Positions 57,941 to 64,000 of a stretch of 64,000 bases of DNA are shown piece by piece (positions within the stretch are counted from its first letter, which is position 1; each line of letters opens with the position of its first letter). The notes under the pieces were generated by a model. It ran no database searches and was not told where the DNA came from. It was given only the letters and a program-made list of their open reading frames with translations. Origin of the DNA: Achromobacter xylosoxidans (GTDB lineage: Bacteria > Pseudomonadota > Gammaproteobacteria > Burkholderiales > Burkholderiaceae_B); NCBI RefSeq assembly GCF_001457475.1, contig NZ_LN831029.1, forward strand, positions 1,798,001-1,862,000. Direction: 5' to 3'. The translations under genes were made by a program, and so were the position numbers.

Positions 57941-58333
57941 TCAGGCGTGCTGGTGCCGGTATTCCTGCGTCTTGCCGCCATAGCCATAGGCGGCCGCGCG
58001 CGCGTCGATTACATGCACGTAGGAACATTCGTGCAGCTCGCCGAGGATCTCGCCGAAGGCTGCGTAGATCTCCTGGATGAAGCGCGCCTTCTCGGCCTTG
58101 GTGTTGGTCTCGTCGGTGACGCTGATGTCCAGGTGGAAGGCGTTCCTGCCCAGTTCCGACAAGGGGCGCCCGCCGATGAACCATTGGTCCAGCGGAATGT
58201 GCTGCAGCGTGATGGCGATGACCGGCAGCTTCTTGCCGAGCACCGACTGGGTCAGGCTGGCGACCGAATCGACGATGCGGCGGTTGCGGGCGGCGTCGGG
58301 CTGGCCGGATACGTGGACGACGATGTGGGGCAT
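57941..58333 (-). CDS. Tautomerase-family protein (4-oxalocrotonate tautomerase-like)
   Basis: 130 residues beginning MPHIVVHVSGQ; after Met removal Pro1 would be the catalytic base of the tautomerase superfamily. Later segments include SVLGKKLPVIAITLQHIP and the C-terminal HVIDARAAAYGYGGKTQ. It is about twice the length of classic 4-OT subunits, like the two-domain or longer relatives. Substrate unknown. Divergent from a LysR gene with a palindrome between, so probably its target. Confidence 0.82.
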   Translation of the reverse strand: MPHIVVHVSGQPDAARNRRIVDSVASLTQSVLGKKLPVIAITLQHIPLDQWFIGGRPLSELGRNAFHLDISVTDETNTKAEKARFIQEIYAAFGEILGELHECSYVHVIDARAAAYGYGGKTQEYRHQHA

Positions 58334-58402
58334 GACAGGCTCCTTGGGTGAGGGGAATGGAGCCAGTGTAGGGACGGCATTGACATCGGAAAAGCGGGAA
58401 TT

Positions 58403-58421
58403 TACGATTGCTTCCATCGTA
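58403..58421. promoter_or_regulatory. LysR-type operator between the tautomerase and LysR genes
   Basis: TACGAT-N7-ATCGTA, perfect 6-bp arms, about 20 bp before the LysR ATG and 70 bp before the tautomerase ATG. The form fits a LysR regulator site. Confidence 0.6.
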
Positions 58422-58439
58422 TAAACCGTTGGATACGCC

Positions 58440-59300
58440 ATGTCCGGATTCGATCTCGACCAGTTGCGCACGCTGGTGGCGGTGCTGGATGCGGGCAGCC
58501 TGACGGCGGCCGCGCCCAAGGTGTTCCTGTCGCAATCCTCCGTCAGCGAACAGATGCGCAAGCTGGAGGAGCGGGCCGGCCAGCCGCTGCTGATCCGCGG
58601 CAAGTCGGGCGTGGTCGCGACCCCCGCCGGCGAACGCCTGCTGGCGCATGCGCGCGCCATCCTGGCGCTCAGCGACGAAGCCTACCGCGACCTGCGCGGC
58701 GTGGCGCTGCGTGGAGAGTTGCGGCTGTGCATCACCGACTACTTCCGGCCCGGCGACGTGGCGCGCCTGCTGCGGCGCCTGAACGAGCAGTATCCCCAGG
58801 TGCGCATGCACGTCACCATCATGAAAAGCGGCGCGATCGAGGCCGCCTACGAACGCGGCGAAGTCGATGTCGGCATTTCGATGGTGATCCTGGAGCGCGG
58901 CGCGTCGAAAGGGCGGGCGTCGGGACCATTGCTGCGGCGTGAGTCGTTGCTGTGGATGGCGGCCGAGGGCGCGCCGGCGCCGCCGGAACCGTTGCCATTG
59001 CTGGCGCTGCCCGAGACCTGCGCGTTGCGCCAGTATGCCGAACGATTGCTGGCACGGCGCGCCGTGCCGTACGCCGTGGCGCACGTGGCCTCGGGCGTCG
59101 CGGGGTTGCAACTGGCGATCGGTGCGGGGCTGGGCGTGGCCTGCTTGAACGAGTCGGCACTGGCGCCAGGCATCGGCCGTCTGCAGATGCCCGGCCTGCC
59201 GCCGTTGCCCGACGTTGAATTCCGCCTGCTGCCGGCGCGGCCGGGCGAAGATGCCTTTATCGGCCAGGCGCGCGAAGCGATCGAGCGGGCGCTGCGTTGA
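58440..59300 (+). CDS. LysR-family transcriptional regulator (divergent from tautomerase)
   Basis: 286 residues. N-terminal helix-turn-helix (FLSQSSVSEQMRKLEERAG, about residues 28-46) and a LysR substrate domain starting LRLCITDYFRPGDVARLL. The pattern FDLDQLRTLVAVLDAGSLTAAA is typical. It likely regulates the divergent tautomerase gene through the palindrome in the 106-bp gap. Confidence 0.92.
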   Translation: MSGFDLDQLRTLVAVLDAGSLTAAAPKVFLSQSSVSEQMRKLEERAGQPLLIRGKSGVVATPAGERLLAHARAILALSDEAYRDLRGVALRGELRLCITDYFRPGDVARLLRRLNEQYPQVRMHVTIMKSGAIEAAYERGEVDVGISMVILERGASKGRASGPLLRRESLLWMAAEGAPAPPEPLPLLALPETCALRQYAERLLARRAVPYAVAHVASGVAGLQLAIGAGLGVACLNESALAPGIGRLQMPGLPPLPDVEFRLLPARPGEDAFIGQAREAIERALR

Positions 59301-59319
59301 GCCGGTTTCGGCGCGGCGG

Positions 59320-60264
59320 TCAGGGGGGCGGTTGCTCCGGCGCGCGCATCAACCAGTGCAGGAATTCGCGGCCGGGACCCGCCTGTCCGACGATGGCGCC
59401 GATGGGCTGGAAGGCGCCCGGCGATTCGATCAGCAGGCGCTGAAAATGGCCATGTTGCAGATACCAGCCGGCCAGCGTCAGCGGCACCATGGCCAGCGCC
59501 TGCTGCGCCTGCATGACGGCGATCAGCAGTGGCATGGGTGGCGCGGCGCTGGCCAGGCGGCATAGCCGAGGAACCACGCCGGCGCGTTCGAAGAAAGCGG
59601 TGAAGACGGCGTGGATCGCCAGTTCCGGACGTGGCTGGATCCAGAGCTGGGTTGCCACCTGCGCCAATGTCGGCGCGGCGTCGCTGGCGAGCAACGGATG
59701 GCCGGGCGTGGCGACGATGACGGCGCCATCCTGTTGCAGCGGGACGAAGTCCAGGCCGGCGGGCATCGCTTCGGGGCGCCGGCACAGCAGCATGTCCAGA
59801 TTGCCCGCGGCCGCCAGCGGCAGCAACTGTTCGCGGCTGCCTTCCTGCAAGTCCACCTGCAGGTCCGGATGGGCCCGCATGTAGGCCGGCAGATGTTGCG
59901 CCAGCAGGCCGCTGCTGGCTGCCGGGATGGCGCCCAAGCGCAGGCTGCCGGCGGCGCCGCCGCGCAGGGCCGCGACCGAGTCGGTCGAGGCGCGCAGCGA
60001 GGTGAGCATGCCGCGCGCGCAATCGGCCATCAATTGACCGCAGCGGGTGGCGCGCATGCCGCGGGCGTGGCGTTCGAACAGCTCCACGCCCAGCAGGGAT
60101 TCGATGTCCGCCAGGGCATGGGTGGCGGCCGGCTGGCTCATGCCGATCTGCGCGGCGGCCTGTTGCAGGCTGCCGAGCTCGGCGACCCCGGCCAGCAGTT
60201 GCAGGTGGCGCAGGCGCCCCTTGGCCAGCAGCCGGGCGAGCAGGGTGGCGGGAGCGACGTCCAT
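59320..60264 (-). CDS. LysR-family transcriptional regulator (divergent from Bug receptor gene)
   Basis: 314 residues from 60264 (MDVAPATLLARLLAKG); upstream codons in frame give no family match. The helix-turn-helix is in LQQAAAQIGMSQPAATHALAD, and the substrate domain starts LRLGAIPAASSGLL. It resembles the PcaQ/GbpR-like subgroup that begins with RLRHLQLL. Divergent from the Bug receptor and M20 genes with a palindrome between. Confidence 0.9.
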   Translation of the reverse strand: MDVAPATLLARLLAKGRLRHLQLLAGVAELGSLQQAAAQIGMSQPAATHALADIESLLGVELFERHARGMRATRCGQLMADCARGMLTSLRASTDSVAALRGGAAGSLRLGAIPAASSGLLAQHLPAYMRAHPDLQVDLQEGSREQLLPLAAAGNLDMLLCRRPEAMPAGLDFVPLQQDGAVIVATPGHPLLASDAAPTLAQVATQLWIQPRPELAIHAVFTAFFERAGVVPRLCRLASAAPPMPLLIAVMQAQQALAMVPLTLAGWYLQHGHFQRLLIESPGAFQPIGAIVGQAGPGREFLHWLMRAPEQPPP

Positions 60265-60286
60265 GGATCGAACATTCCGGAGCGAG

Positions 60287-60305
60287 ATATTCAAAGTATG
60301 AATAT
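60287..60305. promoter_or_regulatory. LysR-type operator between the LysR and Bug receptor genes
   Basis: ATATTCA-N5-TGAATAT, perfect 7-bp arms, containing a T-N11-A core (60290-60302). It lies 23 bp upstream of the LysR start and about 95 bp upstream of the receptor start. Confidence 0.65.
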
Positions 60306-60397
60306 ATTGGTCGGTTAATGTATTTGAAATAAGGATATGCCCTGCCCAGAATGGCGTGACGCCGGCTACCGGTTTCCACTCAAGGATTCGCCGTTCC

Positions 60398-61381
60398 ATG
60401 AAGTCCCGTCTGTTGCATGCTTTCGTCTGCGCCGCACTGGTCGGCGTTTCGTCCCTGGCGCACGCGCAGGGCGTCTATCCCTCGCAGCCGGTGCGCCTGA
60501 TCGTGCCGTTCGCGCCCGGCGGTTCCACCGATGTCCTGGCGCGGGCGGTGGCCGACGGCCTGCGCAAGGAACTGGGCCAGAGCGTGGTGGTGGAGAACCG
60601 CGCCGGCGCCGGCGGCCTGATCGGCACGGAGGCGGTGGCGCGGGCCGAGCCCGACGGCTATACGCTGGGCATGGCCACCGTCAGCACCATGGCGGTCAAT
60701 CCGCTGTTGTACGGTACGGCGCGCGTCGATCCGGCAAAGCAACTGACGGCGGTGGGTTCGGTGGCGAATGTGCCGGTGGTGTGGATGGTGAACCCGGCCT
60801 TTCCGGCGACGGACTTCGCGCAGTTCCTGGCCGAATTGCGGGCGCATCCGGGCAAGTATTCCTTCGGTTCGCCAGGCGTGGGGTCGCTCGGGCACCTGAA
60901 CCTGGCGGCGATGAATGCCGACCTCCAGGTCGAGGTGTTGCACGTGCCCTACCGGGGCATGGGCCCCGCGTTGACGGCCGCCGTGGGCGGCGAGGTGCAG
61001 GTGCAGCAGGATCAGTACGCCTCGGCCCAGTCCTTGATCAAGGCGGGCAAGCTGCGCCCGATCGCGGTGGCCGCCCCCGCGCGACTGGCCGGCCTGCCGC
61101 AGCTGCCGACGCTGGCCGAACTGGGCTACCCGCAGTTGAATGCGCTGGGCCAGACCTGGTTTGGCCTGGTGGCGCCGGCGGGCACGCCCGAGGCCGTGGT
61201 GCTGCGCCTGAACGACGCGGTGCGGCGGGCGCTGGCCGAGCCGGCGCTGGTGCAGCGGCTGGCCACCCTGGGCGCCGAGCCCGACACCGGCACGCCGCAG
61301 GCTTTCAGCCAGCGCATCGCGCAGACCCTGGCCGCCAATCGCAAAATCATTGAAACTGCCGCCATCAAGCTCGACGAATGA
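60398..61381 (+). CDS. Bug-family tripartite tricarboxylate transporter receptor
   Basis: Periplasmic solute-binding protein of 327 residues with a Sec signal peptide ending near AHAQG (residue 24). Bug marks are YPSQPVRLIVPFAPGGSTD (about 26-44), VENRAGAGGLIGTEAVA and PDGYTLG. No membrane subunits are adjacent, as is common for these expanded families in Bordetella and relatives. The next gene, an amidohydrolase, suggests an amide- or peptide-like ligand, which is inference. Confidence 0.92.
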   Translation: MKSRLLHAFVCAALVGVSSLAHAQGVYPSQPVRLIVPFAPGGSTDVLARAVADGLRKELGQSVVVENRAGAGGLIGTEAVARAEPDGYTLGMATVSTMAVNPLLYGTARVDPAKQLTAVGSVANVPVVWMVNPAFPATDFAQFLAELRAHPGKYSFGSPGVGSLGHLNLAAMNADLQVEVLHVPYRGMGPALTAAVGGEVQVQQDQYASAQSLIKAGKLRPIAVAAPARLAGLPQLPTLAELGYPQLNALGQTWFGLVAPAGTPEAVVLRLNDAVRRALAEPALVQRLATLGAEPDTGTPQAFSQRIAQTLAANRKIIETAAIKLDE

Positions 61382-61451
61382 CGTTTTGCCACCGCCGGCG
61401 ACGTACCGTGGCCGGCGCCCGCAGATCCTGTAGACCGCCACTGGAGACACG

Positions 61452-62876
61452 ATGGGAGCCATCGACATTCTTGCCCCGTTCATCGACGCGCGCAGCGACC
61501 GCTACGCCGAGCTGAGCGACCGCATCTGGAGCCTGGCCGAATTGCGCTATGACGAGCACAAGTCGGCCGAATTGCACATCGCCATGCTGGAGGAGGCCGG
61601 CTTTCGCGTCACCCGCGACGCCGCCGGCATCCCCACGGCCTTCGTCGCCGAGGCCGGCACGGACGGCCCGGTGATCGGCATCCTGGGTGAATACGATGCC
61701 TTGTCCGGCCTGAGCCAGGAAAGCGGCGCCTACGCCTGCCAGCCGTCGCCGGAAACGCCCAACGGCAACGGTCATGGCTGCGGCCACCACCTGCTGGGCA
61801 CGGCCGCGCATTTCGCGGCGGTGGCGGTCAAGGAATTCCTCGAACGCAATGGCCTGGCGGGCCGCATCCGTTTCTATGGCTGTCCGGCCGAGGAGGGCGG
61901 CTCGGGCAAGACCTTCATGGCGCGCGCCGGCCTGTTCGACGACCTGGACGCGGCGCTGACCTGGCATCCGGCTTCGCACACCGGCATCTTCCACCAGTCG
62001 TCGCTGGCCAACATTCAGGCCTATTTCCGCTTTCGTGGCGTGGCGGCGCACGCGGCCAATTCGCCGCACCTGGGACGCAGCGCGCTGGACGCGGTGGAAC
62101 TGATGAACGTAGGCGTGAACTACCTGCGCGAGCACATGGTGCCGGACGCGCGGGTGCACTACGCGGTGACCAACAGCGGCGGCATCTCGCCCAACGTGGT
62201 GCAGGCCCGCGCCGAAGTGCTGTACCTGGTGCGCGCGCCGATCAATTCGCAGGCCGCCGAGCTGTACGAACGGGTCAAGAACGTGGCCCGCGGCGCGGCG
62301 CTGATGACCGGCTGCGAGCTGGAGATCGTGTTCGACAAGGCCTGCTCCAACTACATTCCCAACGGCGTGCTGAACCAGGTCATGTACGCCAACATGCAGG
62401 CGCTGCAGGGACCCGCTTACACCGAGGGCGAACAGCAGGCCGCGCGCCGCATGTGGGACGCGATTTCGGCCGATGACATCGACAACGCCGGCAAGAACCT
62501 GGGCGCGGTGCTGCGCAATCCGACGCCGTTGTTCAGCGGCGTGGCGCCCTACGAGCCCGGCAGGCACGAGATCAGCTACGGCTCGACCGACGTGGGCGAC
62601 GTCAGCTGGGTGACGCCCACCGCGCAATGCTGGGGCGCCTGCTATGCCTACGGCACGCCGTTCCATTCGTGGCAGATGGTGGCGCAGGGCAAGCTGTCGC
62701 TGGCGCACAAGGGCATGGTGCACGCGGCCAAGATCATCGCCGCCACGGCGGCGGATCTCTATCGGCAGCCCGAGACGCTGGCGCGCGCCAAGGAAGAGTT
62801 GTTGGAAATGCGCCGCGGCCAGCCGTACGTCTGCCCGATTCCGGCGGACGTGCTGCCGTCGTTCATGCGCAAGTAG
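61452..62876 (+). CDS. M20-family amidohydrolase (AbgB-like)
   Basis: Cytoplasmic metal-dependent amidohydrolase of 474 residues, in the aminobenzoyl-glutamate hydrolase B group. Metal site pieces are GEYDALSGLSQ, GNGHGCGHHLLG (about residues 108-119), the catalytic CPAEEGGSGK and TDVGDVSW in the C-terminal part. A dimerisation domain lies between about 185 and 300. It is 70 bp after the Bug receptor and probably in its operon, acting on the imported compound. Confidence 0.9.
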   Translation: MGAIDILAPFIDARSDRYAELSDRIWSLAELRYDEHKSAELHIAMLEEAGFRVTRDAAGIPTAFVAEAGTDGPVIGILGEYDALSGLSQESGAYACQPSPETPNGNGHGCGHHLLGTAAHFAAVAVKEFLERNGLAGRIRFYGCPAEEGGSGKTFMARAGLFDDLDAALTWHPASHTGIFHQSSLANIQAYFRFRGVAAHAANSPHLGRSALDAVELMNVGVNYLREHMVPDARVHYAVTNSGGISPNVVQARAEVLYLVRAPINSQAAELYERVKNVARGAALMTGCELEIVFDKACSNYIPNGVLNQVMYANMQALQGPAYTEGEQQAARRMWDAISADDIDNAGKNLGAVLRNPTPLFSGVAPYEPGRHEISYGSTDVGDVSWVTPTAQCWGACYAYGTPFHSWQMVAQGKLSLAHKGMVHAAKIIAATAADLYRQPETLARAKEELLEMRRGQPYVCPIPADVLPSFMRK

Positions 62877-62884
62877 GCGCAGGC

Positions 62885-62909
62885 GGGCGGCCGCGATCCG
62901 CGGCCGCCC
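62885..62909. terminator. Hairpin between the convergent M20 and LOG genes
   Basis: GGGCGGCCGCG, loop ATC, CGCGGCCGCCC: perfect 11-bp arms. No T-run; position between convergent genes suggests two-way termination. Confidence 0.55.
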
Positions 62910-62943
62910 GGTATTGCCGGGCGTCTTTCCCGGCCAGCGGGCG

Positions 62944-63642
62944 TCAGGCCGGCAGAGACGGCGCGTATTGCGCTTCCGTGCTGACCTTCTGGTGGAACTC
63001 GACCACCTTGCGCACGACCTTGCGCGGATCATCCTCGATGATGAACAGATCCAGGTCGTGCGCCCCGATCATGCCATTGCCCAGTACCTGGCCACCCAGC
63101 CATTCGACCAGGCCGGACCAGTATTCGCTGCCCACCAGCACGATGGGCGCGGGCGGGACCTTGCCGGTCTGGATCAGCGTCAACGCTTCGAAGAGCTCGT
63201 CCAGGGTGCCGAAGCCGCCCGGCATCGCCACGTAGGCGAAGCTGTGCATGAAGAACGTGGCCTTGCGGGAGAAAAAGTACTCAAACGACAGACTGATGGT
63301 CTGATACTCGTTGTTATGGGCTTCGTGCGGCAGGCTGATGTTCAGCCCGATGCTGGTGCCGCCGGTTTCGAAGGCCCCCTTGTTGGCCGCCTCCATGATG
63401 CCCGGGCCGCCGCCCGCGATGACCGCGAACCCCGCCTCGGCCAGGGCGGCCGAGATTGCCACGGTGGTTTCATAGTGGGGGGAGTTGCGGCTGACGCGCG
63501 CGCTGCCGAAGACACTGACCGCGGGCCCGATGTGCGCGAGCTTTTCCGCCGCCGTCCGTATCTCTGACATAATCAGCGGAATTTGTTTTTCGGCGGGCGT
63601 CGCCGCAATTGCCGTCGCAGTTGTTGCCGCAGTTGTTGCCAT
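62944..63642 (-). CDS. LOG-family protein (nucleotide phosphoribohydrolase-like)
   Basis: 232 residues from ATG 63642, which has AAAGG about 7 nt upstream. Rossmann-like lysine-decarboxylase-like/LOG fold with [23 protein letters not shown] (nucleotide-binding, about residues 80-93) and [14 protein letters not shown] (about 153-166). Plant LOG proteins release cytokinin bases from nucleotides; bacterial members cleave AMP-like nucleotides. The N-terminal 20 residues are an Ala/Thr-rich low-complexity run from a 12-bp tandem repeat. ATG 63660, overlapping the polA start, and ATG 63570 are alternatives. Confidence 0.85.
   Translation of the reverse strand: MATTAATTATAIAATPAEKQIPLIMSEIRTAAEKLAHIGPAVSVFGSARVSRNSPHYETTVAISAALAEAGFAVIAGGGPGIMEAANKGAFETGGTSIGLNISLPHEAHNNEYQTISLSFEYFFSRKATFFMHSFAYVAMPGGFGTLDELFEALTLIQTGKVPPAPIVLVGSEYWSGLVEWLGGQVLGNGMIGAHDLDLFIIEDDPRKVVRKVVEFHQKVSTEAQYAPSLPA
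63617..63640. repeat. 12-bp tandem repeat in the LOG gene 5' end
   Basis: Two exact copies of GCAGTTGTTGCC, with a degenerate third to the left. It encodes the Ala/Thr-rich N-terminus in frame, so copy change would not shift the frame. Confidence 0.7.
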
Positions 63643-63658
63643 ATCTGCCTTTGTAACC

Positions 63659-64000
63659 ATGAAAAAAACCTTATTGCTGGTCGACGGTTCAAGCTACTTG
63701 TACCGCGCTTTCCACGCTATGCCTGATTTGCGCAATGCGCAAGGCGAACCTACGGGTGCGCTGTACGGCGTAGTCAATATGTTGCGCAAGCTTGTATCCG
63801 ACTATAAGGCAGAGTATGCCGCATGTATTTTCGATGCGCGTGGCAAGACGTTCCGCGACGATCTGTATCCGGAATACAAGTCGCACCGTCCGCCCATGCC
63901 GGAAGACCTGGCGGCCCAGATCGAGCCCATCCACCGCGCCGTGCGCGCCCTGGGCTGGCCGGTGCTGGCCATCGAGGGGGTCGAGGCCGATGACGTGATC
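63659..64000 (+). CDS. polA: DNA polymerase I, 5' end (truncated by window edge)
   Basis: First 114 codons only. The N-terminal 5'-3' exonuclease domain is recognised by [45 protein letters not shown] and [17 protein letters not shown] with its metal-binding aspartates. The polymerase part is outside the window, so a stand-alone exonuclease is not excluded, but the N-terminus is typical of PolA. The ATG is divergent from the LOG gene; CATG at 63658-63661 could serve as a start codon on both strands. Confidence 0.9.
   Translation, partial: MKKTLLLVDGSSYLYRAFHAMPDLRNAQGEPTGALYGVVNMLRKLVSDYKAEYAACIFDARGKTFRDDLYPEYKSHRPPMPEDLAAQIEPIHRAVRALGWPVLAIEGVEADDVI

Noticed and set aside
55770..59111. A 1113-codon open frame on the minus strand
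   Set aside because: It lies antisense to truB, typA and the LysR gene and has the His/Gln/Arg/Val-rich composition of a shadow frame in GC-rich DNA; no start signal or family match.

Overview
The window is high-GC (roughly two-thirds G+C by eye) chromosomal DNA of a betaproteobacterium. Gene order and content (Bug-type solute receptor, PaaABCDE ring epoxidase, scpB-rluB-rimP-nusA-infB-rbfA-truB-typA, a CysTWA-CysH-CysDN sulfate block) fit the Alcaligenaceae, most likely the Achromobacter/Bordetella group. The genus is inferred from protein resemblance and was not searched. No prophage, insertion sequence, integrase, rRNA or CRISPR array is visible.

Layout. 1-4.3 kb: 3' part of an AspT/YidE-type transporter, an acyl-CoA dehydrogenase and a 1-Cys peroxiredoxin. 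4.4-11.4 kb: sulfate assimilation cluster sbp-cysT-cysW-cysA-cysH-cysD-cysN, all on + with several ATGA overlaps; CysH has the cysteine set of an APS reductase. 11.4-15.1 kb: radical SAM gene with a LexA box in its promoter, a small membrane protein, a DMT exporter and rplS. 15.2-19.5 kb: Nudix CoA hydrolase, rsgA and an M48 protease (overlapping, - strand), orn, nnrE. 19.5-28.9 kb: phenylacetate catabolism, divergent paaX then paaABCDE-paaN-paaG-paaI-paaK. 28.9-32.4 kb: coupled GT-C glycosyltransferase and MATE exporter, rpmE2. 32.6-35.1 kb: kynB, a small ORF, kynA, radC. 35.1-37.3 kb: fkpB-ispH and maiA. 37.3-40.9 kb: OmpR-family regulator, histidine kinase and Do-type protease, with a PmrA/QseB-like box before the protease. 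41.0-43.9 kb: tRNA-Thr, tRNA-Asn, and two COG0523 metallochaperone GTPases behind a Zur-like box. 44.2-46.1 kb: orphan LysR gene, a 950-bp gene-poor stretch with short tandem repeats, tRNA-fMet. 46.2-57.8 kb: chromosome segregation and translation block scpB-rluB, rimP-nusA-infB-rbfA-truB-typA. 57.9-62.9 kb: tautomerase and two LysR genes, each LysR with a divergent partner and a palindrome between, a Bug receptor and an M20 amidohydrolase. 62.9-64 kb: LOG-family gene and the 5' end of polA.

Most of the window is housekeeping DNA and I found no convincing new defence or mobile system. The best leads are regulatory: the LexA box overlapping a probable leaderless promoter (11.6 kb), the PmrA-like box ahead of degP (38.85 kb), the Zur-like box ahead of the twin COG0523 genes (41.5 kb), a terminator with possible alternative pairings in the rimP-nusA-infB leader (49.5 kb), and a 40-codon ORF overlapping kynA (33.5 kb).
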